Assembly (NCBI RefSeq): GCF_010993965.1
Contig: NZ_WIXM01000009.1
Span: 56,081 to 120,080 of the forward strand
Source: Gracilibacillus sp. YIM 98692
Lineage (GTDB): Bacteria; Bacillota; Bacilli; Bacillales; Amphibacillaceae
DNA: 64,000 nucleotides
Direction of reading: 5' to 3'
Shown: positions 35,756 through 46,287 of the stretch, piece by piece
Layout of the letters: each line of letters starts with the position of its first letter
Position numbering within the stretch: position 1 is the first letter of the stretch
Translations under genes and position numbers: made by a program
The notes under the pieces: model-generated
The model's database searches: none
What the model was told of the DNA's origin: nothing
What the model saw: the letters and a program-made list of their open reading frames with translations, nothing else

Positions 35756-37069
35756 TTGGCTACAAAACATGAACAAATATTAACATTTATTGAATCATTA
35801 AAAGTAGGAAATAAGATATCTGTTCGCCAAATTGCCAAAGAACTAAATGTCAGTGAGGGAACAGCCTATCGCGCCATTAAAGAAGCAGAAAATAAAGGTT
35901 TAGTTAGCACAATAGAGCGAGTAGGTACAATTAGGATTGAGCGCAAACAAAAAGAAAATTTTGAAAACCTAACCTTTGCAGAAATAGTCAGTATTGTAGA
36001 TGGGCAAGTATTAGGCGGAAGAGAAGGGTTATATAAAACATTAAACAAATTTGTCATCGGGGCGATGAAACTGGATGCCATGATGAGATATACAGAAAAA
36101 GATTCCTTGCTCATTGTCGGGAATCGTACTGAAGCGCATCAGCTTGCACTTCAGGAAGGAGCAGCTGTGTTAATAACCGGTGGCTTTGACACAGATGAAG
36201 CATCAAAGCAACTTGCTGATAAAAAGAAATTACCCATCATTTCCACTAGCTACGATACTTTTACGGTAGCTGCTATGATTAATCGTGCAATTTATGACCA
36301 ACTGATTAAAAAAGAAATCGTCTTAGTAGGAGATATTTATACCAAAATAGAAGATACATATTATTTATCGGAAAAAGACACAGTGGAGAAGTGGTATGAA
36401 TATGAAGAATTGACTACACATAGTCGCTACCCTGTTGTCGACGACAGGAATAAAGTCGTTGGAATTGTTACGGCTAAAGATGTTATCGGCGAAAGTTCTG
36501 AAAAACGGATAGATAAGCTCATGACAAGAAACCCTTTAACCGTTATGAAGGAAACATCTCTTGCTTATGCAGCCCATATGATGGTTTGGGAAGGAATAGA
36601 AATCATGCCTGTTATAGATAATCATCACTACTTAGAAGGGCTAATATCTAGACAGGATGTGTTAAAAGCTTTACAACATATTCAAAGACAGCCGCAAGTA
36701 GGGGAAACCATTGACGATATTATTTCCAATTATTTTGACCACTCCGATTCAGACATAGGCATTTCTGCTTACGAGGCAGAAGTAACACCACAAATGACCA
36801 ATCAGCTTGGTACATTATCTTATGGTGTATTTGTTTCTTTTGTCATTGAATCAGCAAGTCGAATGATTAGGCAGCAAAAAAAAGGTGATTTAGTAGTCGA
36901 GAATATCACGGTTTACTTCATTAAACCTATTCAGTTAGAAACAACGATTTCTTTTCTACCAAAAATTATTGAAGTCGGTCGTAAATCCGCCAAGGTGGAT
37001 GTTGAAGTATTTCATGATAAAAAAATCGTTGGGAAGGCGATGCTTATCGCGCAACTTATTGATCGCTAA
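35756..37069 (+). CDS. ytoI: HTH-DRTGG-CBS-hotdog domain protein YtoI
   Basis: A 437-residue multidomain protein. Domains in order: an N-terminal winged helix (IAKELNVSEGTAYRAIKEAE, about residues 23-42), a DRTGG domain (about 70-180), paired CBS domains (HSRYPVVDDRNKVVGIVTAKD near 222, and MPVIDNHHYLEGLISRQDV near 285) and a C-terminal hotdog/thioesterase-like fold. CBS and DRTGG domains point to nucleotide sensing. B. subtilis YtoI has the same layout and place next to ytpI and nrnA. The start is TTG at 35756 after GGTGAG. Confidence 0.9.
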   Translation: MATKHEQILTFIESLKVGNKISVRQIAKELNVSEGTAYRAIKEAENKGLVSTIERVGTIRIERKQKENFENLTFAEIVSIVDGQVLGGREGLYKTLNKFVIGAMKLDAMMRYTEKDSLLIVGNRTEAHQLALQEGAAVLITGGFDTDEASKQLADKKKLPIISTSYDTFTVAAMINRAIYDQLIKKEIVLVGDIYTKIEDTYYLSEKDTVEKWYEYEELTTHSRYPVVDDRNKVVGIVTAKDVIGESSEKRIDKLMTRNPLTVMKETSLAYAAHMMVWEGIEIMPVIDNHHYLEGLISRQDVLKALQHIQRQPQVGETIDDIISNYFDHSDSDIGISAYEAEVTPQMTNQLGTLSYGVFVSFVIESASRMIRQQKKGDLVVENITVYFIKPIQLETTISFLPKIIEVGRKSAKVDVEVFHDKKIVGKAMLIAQLIDR

Positions 37070-37081
37070 GTTTTTATGAAT

Positions 37082-37106
37082 AATGCCATCCTAAGAATTG
37101 GATGGC
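37082..37106 (+). terminator. Hairpin after ytoI
   Basis: ATGCCATCC pairs with GGATGGCAT around TAAGAATT. The following GGACTTTATC is a poor T tract, so termination may be weak. Confidence 0.6.
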
Positions 37107-37111
37107 ATGGA

Positions 37112-37140
37112 CTTTATCACGATGAAAAATCGTCCGTAGA
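37112..37140 (+). repeat. Second dispersed repeat family, copy 3
   Basis: TTTATCACGATGAAAAATCG followed by TCCGTAGAC matches copies at 29543, 53841 and 33106 (inverted). Confidence 0.6.
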
Positions 37141-37255
37141 CCCCACTTCAAGGTGGAAAAAGTATAAGTAGAGGATAACGGACGCTAGCACCCTGATAAG
37201 TTTCGATAACTATCTGTAAGTATGAAGATATCCATTCGCTGATGGAAGTTTCACT

Positions 37256-37555
37256 TTATACACTGGTTTGTTCTCTTTTTAGTAATTCTCCGCGGTAATG
37301 TACATATCGTTTCCACCCGCCATACGCTTGGATAGCGCCTAAAATGAAGAAAGCAAGACATATAAATAAAGCGAGCTGTGTTTGGTAGAATAAGTATTGA
37401 TTTATTCCAAAAAAGCTAATAAATATACCTAGAGACAGGCGTGCTTTCGCATTTTGAATTTCTTGAATGAGCGGGTCGTTTCCTCTCACAATCATTACTT
37501 TATAATAAATATAAAGAATGATCGATAATATAATAATAATTGGGAATATAATCAT
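37256..37555 (-). CDS. ytpI: YtpI-family small membrane protein
   Basis: A 99-residue protein with an N-terminal membrane helix (IIFPIIIILSIILYIYY) and two more helices around residues 42-80, ending in a basic tail. It matches YtpI by size, layout and position between ytoI and nrnA. Function unknown. ATG at 37555 is preferred because GAGGAGG lies nine bases before it; an ATG at 37573 is in frame, but that ribosome site would fall inside its first codons. A GTG at 37558 is also possible. Confidence 0.85.
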   Translation of the reverse strand: MIIFPIIIILSIILYIYYKVMIVRGNDPLIQEIQNAKARLSLGIFISFFGINQYLFYQTQLALFICLAFFILGAIQAYGGWKRYVHYRGELLKREQTSV

Positions 37556-37676
37556 CACTACAATCCTCCTCATTAATCGTACAACGTTTTATATTGTACC
37601 TTTTGATGGCATGAAATGCTAGTCTTTCATGATGGATTCAGATGAAAAATCTAAATAAAGGAGTATGTGAGAAAAC

Positions 37677-38624
37677 ATGATAACCAACCAAATCGTGGAA
37701 AAAATTAAGACTTATGATCCTATCATTATACATCGTCATGTACGTCCTGATCCTGATGCTTATGGTTCACAGAATGGTTTAGCCGAAATCATTCGAGCAT
37801 CATTTCCTGATAAGTCCATATATGTAGTGGGCGAAGAATCTCCTTCTTTAGCTTTTCTCGCTAAGATGGATGAAGTGTCGGATGATCTTTATACGAATGC
37901 ATTGGTTATTGTATGTGATACGGCGAACCAAGAAAGAATTGCTGATCAACGGTACGATTCAGGAAAAGAATTAATTAAAATTGATCACCATCCACAAGTA
38001 GATAGTTATGGGGATATAGAGTGGATAGATACAGATGCAAGTTCCGCAAGCGAAATGATCTATGAATTATATGTAAACGAGAAAGAGAGTGGACTTGTTC
38101 TGAACGACCGAGCTGCTTCTTTATTGTACAGTGGCATTGTTGGCGATACGGGAAGATTTTTATATCCAAGCACAACAGACAAAACCTTTCGATATGCATC
38201 AGAGCTCGTCAAATATTCGTTTGATCGAACAAGTATTTATGAGGAAATGTATAAAACAGATGTAAATATCGCCAGATTAAAAGGCTATATTTTACAACAC
38301 ATTTCGATCACAGAATCAGGTGCAAGTCATGTTAAGCTGACAACGGAAGTCCTGTCAGAATTTAATGTGGATCCGATAGATACAGGTGCTATTGTAGGTG
38401 TGTTTGGAGATATAGAAGGTATTAAAGCATGGGTGATTTTCGTCGAGGAAGAGGACGTTATTCGTGTAAGGATGCGTTCTAAAGGTCCTGTGATTAATGA
38501 AATTGCAGCGAAGTATGAAGGGGGAGGACACCCGTTAGCTGCAGGAGCTAAGATTCATGAGTGGAAGACAGTACCAAACGTTTTAGAAGATTTAGAAAAA
38601 GTTTGTTCGGGTTATAGCGACTAG
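37677..38624 (+). CDS. nrnA: Oligoribonuclease / pAp phosphatase NrnA
   Basis: A 315-residue DHH/DHHA1 phosphoesterase. Metal motifs are HRHVRPDPDAYGSQ (about residue 19), VIVCDTANQ, KIDHHPQVD (DHH) and the C-terminal GGGHPLAAGA of DHHA1. NrnA degrades short RNA oligomers and dephosphorylates 3'-phosphoadenosine-5'-phosphate. B. subtilis ytqI (nrnA) lies in the same neighbourhood. ATG follows AAAGGAGTATG. Confidence 0.95.
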   Translation: MITNQIVEKIKTYDPIIIHRHVRPDPDAYGSQNGLAEIIRASFPDKSIYVVGEESPSLAFLAKMDEVSDDLYTNALVIVCDTANQERIADQRYDSGKELIKIDHHPQVDSYGDIEWIDTDASSASEMIYELYVNEKESGLVLNDRAASLLYSGIVGDTGRFLYPSTTDKTFRYASELVKYSFDRTSIYEEMYKTDVNIARLKGYILQHISITESGASHVKLTTEVLSEFNVDPIDTGAIVGVFGDIEGIKAWVIFVEEEDVIRVRMRSKGPVINEIAAKYEGGGHPLAAGAKIHEWKTVPNVLEDLEKVCSGYSD

Positions 38625-38640
38625 CTGGATTAGGAATAGG

Positions 38641-38677
38641 GATCTAACCAATATGATCAATCATAATTGGTTAGATC
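38641..38677. terminator. Bidirectional hairpin between nrnA and ytrI
   Basis: GATCTAACCAAT at the left and ATTGGTTAGATC at the right are perfect complements; the ATATGATCAATCATA region inside extends the symmetry. T tracts are short on both sides, so strength is uncertain. Confidence 0.6.
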
Positions 38678-38683
38678 TCTTGA

Positions 38684-39193
38684 TTAGTTTGCTGCACTTA
38701 ATTGAATCGAGAGACTTAATGTTTCACTAACGATGATTCGACGTATAGTAGCCTGATAAGAGAAGTCATCAATGGTAATGGTTTTATTTTCAATTGTCGC
38801 AATAAAAAGTTCGATAGAATCTGCTAAATCATTTACGTTCCTGCCAATAGCATGATGTGCTTCGTTACGAATTTCTTCCTCTAATTGACTAATCATTGGT
38901 CGATCGTTTTCAATCCTCATTTCTTTTAAGTTTGTAAATTCGATATCAATCGATTCTATTTGTATCCCTTCTTTGGATCGTTCATCTAATGCCTTATGAT
39001 TTTTTAACAGGGTTTCGTAGCTTTTGTTTAAGTCTTGAAGTTCTAAGCGAAGTGATAGGTTTTCTTCAATCCACTTTTCTTGCAGCTGACCGAACATGAA
39101 TAAAAAGACGAAATAGGCAATTAATCCACCAATACAAGCACCAGCCAAAAAACGTTGCCAAGCGGGTCTTTTGTAATATGGAGGGATATGCAT
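38684..39193 (-). CDS. ytrI: Sporulation membrane protein YtrI
   Basis: A 169-residue protein with an N-terminal membrane helix (GACIGGLIAYFVFLFMFGQL, about residues 17-36), a coiled coil (about 40-75) and a small C-terminal domain. It matches YtrI, which with YtrH is needed for efficient sporulation in the mother cell. Its ATG overlaps the ytrH stop by one base (TAATG), implying translational coupling. Confidence 0.88.
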   Translation of the reverse strand: MHIPPYYKRPAWQRFLAGACIGGLIAYFVFLFMFGQLQEKWIEENLSLRLELQDLNKSYETLLKNHKALDERSKEGIQIESIDIEFTNLKEMRIENDRPMISQLEEEIRNEAHHAIGRNVNDLADSIELFIATIENKTITIDDFSYQATIRRIIVSETLSLSIQLSAAN

Positions 39194-39525
39194 TATTTAA
39201 TCTCCTCTTGAATAAGCCATTCAATAATTAAGAAAGCCGTTTGTGCCCCGCCCATTGCTGTTATAATTACAATGATTTGTTTCACCATGTCTATGGTAGA
39301 ACCTTCGTTTATACTTCTTTCAAAATTTGTTATCGCATCAAAAGTACCTCCGATCGCTGCGACAATAGCCCAAATTTTTAAGCTTTTGGCAATTCGACTC
39401 ATATGTGTAAAAGGTGCTTCACCAGTAGCAAAAGCACCGATACTGCCGATCATAGAACCGCCTATCATAACACCGAACGCAATAAAGTAACACTGCATTA
39501 ACGTAGGGATGAAACGCTCTTCCAT
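39193..39525 (-). CDS. ytrH: Sporulation membrane protein YtrH
   Basis: A 110-residue membrane protein with three predicted helices and the family start MEERFIPTLMQCYFIAFGVM. It matches YtrH of the YtrHI sporulation pair. ATG at 39525 has TAGGAGTG ahead; the frame stays open 34 codons further upstream without a site. It is divergent from dnaE. Confidence 0.9.
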   Translation of the reverse strand: MEERFIPTLMQCYFIAFGVMIGGSMIGSIGAFATGEAPFTHMSRIAKSLKIWAIVAAIGGTFDAITNFERSINEGSTIDMVKQIIVIITAMGGAQTAFLIIEWLIQEEIK

Positions 39526-39700
39526 TAAATCACTCCTATGACATGGAAAAAGTCTGCTTATATAAAATATATGTAGACAAGTGTTGCATATGTTTGTAGA
39601 TTTAATGAAAGCAAAATATAAAGCCAAACAATTGGATAATAGCGATGATTTTCTCTATAATGAAATAGAAACATATGATCGCTGTAAGGAGGTGACGACC

Positions 39701-42700
39701 TTGCCGTTTACACAATTACAAGTAAAGAGTGGTTACACTCTTATGCAGAGTACCATTCAACTCCATGAATTAGTTTCCCATGCTGCCGAATTAGGTTATC
39801 AAAGTCTTGCGTTAACAGATGAAGGAGTGATGCATGGGGCGATATCCTTTTTCAGGTTGTGCAAAAATTTTAAAATCAAACCTATTATTGGTATGCAATG
39901 CTCTGTATGTGTTCATGATCATATTTTTCAAGCGATTTTGCTGGCGCGAAATTCAAAGGGTTATCAGCAATTACTTGAGATTAGTTCACAGATTCAGACT
40001 GGAAAAGAAGTTAACATGGCCGATTGGGAATTAATAAAGCACGATGTTGTGACGATCTTACCAGTTGATCAAGTAACAGAAACAAAAGAATACTATTTGG
40101 AAGATATATTGAATGAATGGATGGAGAACTTCTCTTCGTCTCATTTTTATATTGGTGTTTCAGATGGTGTAAAAGATAAATGGTCTTATCTGCAAGAATT
40201 TACATATACACACAACATAAACGCTGTAGCTATATCAGATGTACGTTATTTACGGAAACAAGACCGTTATGCCTATAGTTGTTTACAAGCTATGAACAAC
40301 CAATCTGAGTGGCAGAAGGAACAAGACTGGCCGGTTAAAGGCAATTACTTAGAGAGTGAAGCCGAGCTGCGTGAAAGGTTTAGGCAATGGCCTGCTTTAC
40401 TTGATAATGCCTCTAACGCAGCAGCACAATGTCAAGTGGAGATCTCTTTAGGACAGCAGCTATTACCAAAGTATCCTGTGCCTGATAAGGAAAATGCGGC
40501 GGATTTTTTAGAAGCATTATGCCTTGAACAACTGAATGACATATATCATGCGGATATACCTCAAAATGTTTATGATCGGTTATATTACGAATTACGTGTG
40601 ATTGATTCCATGGGTTTTAATGATTATTTTTTAATTGTGTGGGATTTTATTACATATGCTAAAAAACAACAAATCATGGTAGGACCAGGGAGAGGTTCGG
40701 CAGCAGGATCTTACGTTGCTTATTTACTAGGAATCACCAATGTCGATCCATTAAAATACGACTTATTATTTGAACGTTTTTTAAATCCTGAACGAGTATC
40801 AATGCCTGATATTGATATTGATTTTTCTGATGAGAAACGGGACCAAGTCATTGAATATGTCGTGAAGAAGTATGGTGAAGAGCATGTGGCGCAAATCATA
40901 ACCTTTGGCACCTATGCTGCTAGATCATTATTACGTGAATTGTTTAAAACGATGAATGTTCATGAGAACGATGCACAATATATTTTGCGATCATTACCGA
41001 AGGATACATCAAGCTCTATCTCAAGCTTATTAAAGCACTCACCTGAATTGGTTGAATATGTCAAACAGTCTCCTAAACTACAGACATTATTTAAAGTAGC
41101 GAATCGGTTAGAAGGGTTACCGAGACATATTTCTACTCATGCAGCTGGTGTCATTATAAGTGATCACCCCTTGACTAATTATACACCCTTAATGGCTTCT
41201 CCAAATGATGGGAAGCTTACACAGTACGCCATGAACGATTTAGAGAAAATTGGTTTATTAAAAATGGATTTTCTTGGATTACGTAACTTGTCCTTAATAG
41301 AAAAAATTATGAAACATATTTCTCCTAATCAACCTATTGCAGAAGCATTGGATCAACTGCCATTAGATGATGCGGATACGTTTGTACTATTACAAAAGGG
41401 ACTGACTAACGGGGTTTTTCAACTAGAATCTCAGGGGATGCAAAAAGTACTTCACGAATTAAAACCAACACATTTTGAAGATATCGTGGCAGTGAATGCA
41501 CTCTACCGTCCCGGGCCAATGGAATTTATCCCTGTCTATATTGCTAGGAAACATGGACAAGAGCAAGTGGAATATATACATCCTGATTTAAAGCCTATTT
41601 TAGAGAAAACGTATGGTGTGTTAGTTTATCAAGAACAAATTATGCAAGTTGTTCACCAATTAGCTGACTTTTCTTATGGTGAAGCCGATTTATTACGTCG
41701 TGCTGTGAGCAAAAAGGAAAAAGAGTCGATCCTTAAGCAAAAAGAAAAATTCTTATTTGGCTGCCAAAAAAATGGGTATGATGCAAAATTGGCTGAGGAG
41801 GTATTTGATTGGATATTACGCTTTTCTAACTATGGTTTTAACCGTAGTCATGCAGTTGCATATAGTGTGATAGCCTACCAATTAGCTTATTTGAAAGCAA
41901 AGTATCCAGTGAGCTTTTTGGCAGAAAATTTAAGTATGCACTCGGCTAGTTTAGAAAAGGTTCAAATGTATTTACGTGAGGCAAAACAGTTTGGGATAAC
42001 GATACTGCCACCATCTATTAATAAAAGCATTGGTAAGTTTAAAGTAGAAGGGAAAGCCATTCGAATTGGCTTTAGTATAATGAAAGGTGTTGGTTATCAA
42101 GCTGTACAAGAAATCTTAAAAGCAAGAAAAGCTGGACCATTTAAGCATTTATATGATTTTTGTTTACGCGTGTCCACAAAAAAGGTCAATCGAACGGTTA
42201 TTCAGTCTCTTATATTAGCGGGAGCCTTTGATGATACTCATGCGAATAGGGCCACCTTATTAGCTAGTTTAGATGAAGCACTAGAGCAAGGAGATCTTTT
42301 TCGTGAATTTGAGGATCAAGTAAGTTTATTTCAAGGGGAGCTGTCTTTAGACGTTTCCTATACAGAGCAAGAACCGTTCCCAGCTGTTAAAAAGATTATG
42401 TTAGAAAAAGAAGTAGTTGGATTCTTTTTATCTACACATCCATTAGCAACTATACGTTCTTCATTGCATAACAATGGGTATTACACCATACAGAGAATTA
42501 AGGAGAATAAATTTCGCAAAGTAAAAATGGCTGCTGTGGTACAAGCTCAAAAAATGATTCGTACAAAGAAAGGCGAATCAATGGCATTCGTCACCTTAGC
42601 AGATGAGACGGATGAAATAGACTCTGTGTTATTTCCAAAAGTCTTTCGTCAAGTGAATCATTGGTTAAAGGAAGAATGCTTTGTTTTTGTTGCGGGAAGA

Positions 42701-43015
42701 CTGGAAGAACGGCATGGAAAATGGCAATTGATTGCTGATCATGTACAAGAGCTAGATATAGAGCAGGAAAAAGCGATGGATATTAATATCTATATTAAAG
42801 TTACTTCTATGGAAGGGGAGGAAGTGTTAGAACGGTTACAACGTATTGCGAATCAATATCACGGCACTTCACCTGTTTATTTGTATAAGGAAGATGAGAA
42901 AAAAATGTTTAAATTGTCCAATCAATATGCATTATTACCGAGTGATGATGTATTAGAACTGTTGAAAGTAAATTTTGGTAAAAAATGTGTCGTTTTTCGT
43001 TCGAACCATGAATAG
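39701..43015 (+). CDS. dnaE: DNA polymerase III alpha subunit DnaE
   Basis: A 1104-residue C-family polymerase. An N-terminal PHP domain, palm with GPGRGSAAGSYVAYLLGIT and the catalytic PDIDIDF, the QEQIMQV thumb-fingers motif, tandem helix-hairpin-helix and a C-terminal OB domain are visible in order. It extends RNA primers at the Bacillus fork before PolC takes over. The PHP metal site is degraded: the usual HxHSxYS is QVKSGYT and TDHG is TDEG, so PHP nuclease activity is unlikely. TTG at 39701 is chosen for its AAGGAGGTG site; upstream frame to 39581 lacks one. Confidence 0.95.
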   Translation: MPFTQLQVKSGYTLMQSTIQLHELVSHAAELGYQSLALTDEGVMHGAISFFRLCKNFKIKPIIGMQCSVCVHDHIFQAILLARNSKGYQQLLEISSQIQTGKEVNMADWELIKHDVVTILPVDQVTETKEYYLEDILNEWMENFSSSHFYIGVSDGVKDKWSYLQEFTYTHNINAVAISDVRYLRKQDRYAYSCLQAMNNQSEWQKEQDWPVKGNYLESEAELRERFRQWPALLDNASNAAAQCQVEISLGQQLLPKYPVPDKENAADFLEALCLEQLNDIYHADIPQNVYDRLYYELRVIDSMGFNDYFLIVWDFITYAKKQQIMVGPGRGSAAGSYVAYLLGITNVDPLKYDLLFERFLNPERVSMPDIDIDFSDEKRDQVIEYVVKKYGEEHVAQIITFGTYAARSLLRELFKTMNVHENDAQYILRSLPKDTSSSISSLLKHSPELVEYVKQSPKLQTLFKVANRLEGLPRHISTHAAGVIISDHPLTNYTPLMASPNDGKLTQYAMNDLEKIGLLKMDFLGLRNLSLIEKIMKHISPNQPIAEALDQLPLDDADTFVLLQKGLTNGVFQLESQGMQKVLHELKPTHFEDIVAVNALYRPGPMEFIPVYIARKHGQEQVEYIHPDLKPILEKTYGVLVYQEQIMQVVHQLADFSYGEADLLRRAVSKKEKESILKQKEKFLFGCQKNGYDAKLAEEVFDWILRFSNYGFNRSHAVAYSVIAYQLAYLKAKYPVSFLAENLSMHSASLEKVQMYLREAKQFGITILPPSINKSIGKFKVEGKAIRIGFSIMKGVGYQAVQEILKARKAGPFKHLYDFCLRVSTKKVNRTVIQSLILAGAFDDTHANRATLLASLDEALEQGDLFREFEDQVSLFQGELSLDVSYTEQEPFPAVKKIMLEKEVVGFFLSTHPLATIRSSLHNNGYYTIQRIKENKFRKVKMAAVVQAQKMIRTKKGESMAFVTLADETDEIDSVLFPKVFRQVNHWLKEECFVFVAGRLEERHGKWQLIADHVQELDIEQEKAMDINIYIKVTSMEGEEVLERLQRIANQYHGTSPVYLYKEDEKKMFKLSNQYALLPSDDVLELLKVNFGKKCVVFRSNHE

Positions 43016-43028
43016 GCTTAGGCCTTAC

Positions 43029-43056
43029 TTTACATGCTTTAACAGTTTGATATAAT
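43029..43056 (+). promoter_or_regulatory. Candidate accDA promoter
   Basis: TTTACA (43029-43034), a 16-bp spacer and TATAAT (43051-43056). It would give a leader of about 125 nt before accD. Confidence 0.6.
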
Positions 43057-43187
43057 ATAGTAGTTATTATAAAATCATTTGACCTAATATTTTTTATTAG
43101 TACTACCATTAACTGCTATTATTAACCGTTTTATTAAGTCATCGCTTGTAAACAAGGAAATGTATGGTATTAAAGGAGGAATAATCC

Positions 43188-44045
43188 TTGCTGAAAGATT
43201 TATTTGGAAAAAAGAAGAAGTATGCATCCATTCCAGGAGAAAAAGCAAAAAAAGATGTACCAGAGGGCCTTATGCAAAAGTGCGGAGGCTGTCAAAAAAT
43301 ATATTATCAAAAGGAATTACAAAAAAATTTAAATGTGTGTCCTGAATGTGGACATCATCATCAAATTTCTTCTCAGGAACGTATTCAATTTTTATTAGAT
43401 TCAGAGACGTTTGTAGAATGGGACAAGGACTTATTATCACAAAACCCGTTGGAATTTCCGCAATATGAAGAAAAAGTGAAGAAAGATCAACAAAAAACTG
43501 GTTTAAACGAAGCCGTTGTAACAGGGGAAGGAAAAATTCACGGTGCTCGAACAGCAATTGCTGTCATGGATGCCCGCTTTCGAATGGGGAGCATGGGTTC
43601 AGTCGTTGGAGAAAAAATAGCTAGAGCAATAGAGAATGCTCGTGATTTGCAAATCCCGATTATTATCTTTACTGCTTCTGGTGGTGCCAGAATGCAAGAA
43701 GGTGTACTTAGTTTAATGCAGATGGCTAAAACTTCAATGGCGATTCAGCGTCTTCATGCCGAGGGTGGTTTATTTATATCTGTTATGACTAACCCTACAA
43801 CTGGAGGAGTGTCCGCAAGTTTTGCATCCATTGGTGATTATAATTTTGCTGAACCAGGTGCCCTTATCGGCTTTGCTGGAAGAAGAATTATTGAACAGAC
43901 GATTCGTGAAAAGCTTCCTGATGATTTTCAAACAGCAGAGTTTCAGTTGAAACATGGTCAAGTAGATAAAGTCATTCCAAGGTTGGAAATGCGGGATACA
44001 TTATCAACTATTTTAGATATGCATCAGTCAGGGGGTCAACGTTAA
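43188..44045 (+). CDS. accD: Acetyl-CoA carboxylase carboxyltransferase subunit beta
   Basis: A 285-residue AccD. The N-terminal C4 zinc ribbon is visible (CGGC near residue 32 and CPEC near 51), followed by the crotonase-fold carboxyltransferase half with [10 protein letters not shown]. It forms the alpha2-beta2 carboxyltransferase that makes malonyl-CoA. The start is TTG at 43188 after AAAGGAGGA. Its stop overlaps the accA ATG by one base (TAATG), so the two subunits are coupled in translation. Confidence 0.97.
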   Translation: MLKDLFGKKKKYASIPGEKAKKDVPEGLMQKCGGCQKIYYQKELQKNLNVCPECGHHHQISSQERIQFLLDSETFVEWDKDLLSQNPLEFPQYEEKVKKDQQKTGLNEAVVTGEGKIHGARTAIAVMDARFRMGSMGSVVGEKIARAIENARDLQIPIIIFTASGGARMQEGVLSLMQMAKTSMAIQRLHAEGGLFISVMTNPTTGGVSASFASIGDYNFAEPGALIGFAGRRIIEQTIREKLPDDFQTAEFQLKHGQVDKVIPRLEMRDTLSTILDMHQSGGQR

Positions 44046-45010
44046 TGAAGCAAGTGTTAGAATTTGAAAAGCCTGTCGTTGAACTTCGCGAAAAAATTGA
44101 AGAATTAAAATCATTAACTCAAGACAGTGATATCGATTTATCGGATGAAATCTCCAAAATGGAGGATAGATTAGAAAAGCTTGAAAATGATATTTATGGC
44201 AACTTAGAACCTTGGGATCGAGTTCAAATTGCTCGTCATACGGATAGACCTACTTCTTTAGATTATATTGCAGAAATTTTCACAGATTTTATTGAATTTC
44301 ATGGAGACCGTTTGTATGGAGATGATGAGGCAGTCGTTTCAGGAATTGCGAAATATAATGGGAAACCCGTAACGGTGATAGGACAGCAAAGAGGTAAAAA
44401 TACAAAAGAAAATATTGATCGTAATTTTGGTATGCCTCACCCAGAAGGTTATCGAAAAGCATTGCGTCATATGAAGCAAGCGGAAAAATTCAATCGTCCC
44501 ATTATTACGTTTATTGATACAAAAGGTGCTTATCCTGGGAAGGCTGCTGAACAAAGAGGCCAAAGTGAAGCCATTGCAAGAAACTTGATGGAAATGTCAG
44601 GAATAAAAGTGCCGATTATTTGTATTGTGATTGGAGAAGGCGGAAGTGGTGGAGCACTAGGAATAGGTGTTGGTGATAAAATTCATATGTTAGAGAATTC
44701 CACTTACTCTGTTATTTCTCCAGAAGGTGCAGCAGCACTGTTATGGAAGGACGCAGGACAAGCAGAAAGAGCGGCTAAATCATTAAAAATCACCGCTCCA
44801 GACTTAAAAGATTTAGGTGTTGTGGATGAAGTTATTACTGAACCTTTAGGTGGTGCACATCGAGATCTTAAGGTGCAAGCACAAAATATTAGGGAAGTCA
44901 TCGGTTCTTCATTAAAGGAATTAAGTGCATTATCTGACGCCGCTTTATTAGAGAACAGATGGGAAAAGTATAAGACTATTGGTGAAGTTCAATCGTTAGT
45001 AAATATTTAA
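44045..45010 (+). CDS. accA: Acetyl-CoA carboxylase carboxyltransferase subunit alpha
   Basis: A 321-residue AccA with an N-terminal coiled-coil segment (about residues 8-52) and the carboxyltransferase fold including [12 protein letters not shown] near residue 197. It partners with AccD, encoded just upstream, in the first committed step of fatty acid synthesis. Length is normal. A terminator follows, and pfkA begins 245 bp later. Confidence 0.97.
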   Translation: MKQVLEFEKPVVELREKIEELKSLTQDSDIDLSDEISKMEDRLEKLENDIYGNLEPWDRVQIARHTDRPTSLDYIAEIFTDFIEFHGDRLYGDDEAVVSGIAKYNGKPVTVIGQQRGKNTKENIDRNFGMPHPEGYRKALRHMKQAEKFNRPIITFIDTKGAYPGKAAEQRGQSEAIARNLMEMSGIKVPIICIVIGEGGSGGALGIGVGDKIHMLENSTYSVISPEGAAALLWKDAGQAERAAKSLKITAPDLKDLGVVDEVITEPLGGAHRDLKVQAQNIREVIGSSLKELSALSDAALLENRWEKYKTIGEVQSLVNI

Positions 45011-45019
45011 ATAAGTTCG

Positions 45020-45058
45020 AAAAGTATCTTCGCATTAAAAGGAAGATGCTTTTCTTTT
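45020..45058 (+). terminator. Terminator of accDA
   Basis: AAAAGTATCTTC pairs with GAAGATGCTTTT (one wobble), followed by CTTTT. Confidence 0.85.
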
Positions 45059-45243
45059 GTGTTTTTTTACTTATGAAATTAATTTTTCCTTTTCATTGTG
45101 ATAGAAATCATCTAAAATATTAGTGTTTAGGGATGAGTTTCAATATATTTTCATGTATAATCTTATGTGGTATTACTGTTTTGTGCTGTTTAAATAAAAA
45201 GAATAATGGAGAAAAATGAAAGAAGGATCAATTTATTTTGTAA

Positions 45244-46215
<972 letters not shown>

Positions 46216-46287
46216 TAGTGTGTTTCATTTTAAGAAATGTTAATATGTTGATATATAGTGTTTGGGATGATTGAAGGAGGATATATA

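Noticed and set aside
35536..35838. 100-codon minus-strand frame upstream of ytoI
   Set aside because: It covers the ytkL terminator and the ytoI 5' end, with AT-rich composition and no recognisable domain.
39581..39700. Upstream extension of dnaE by 40 codons
   Set aside because: It has no ribosome site, while TTG at 39701 has AAGGAGGTG and gives the family N terminus.
43097..43103. TTAGTAC half-site resembling a FapR operator upstream of accD
   Set aside because: Only one half-site is present and the matching second arm is missing, so FapR binding is not supported.
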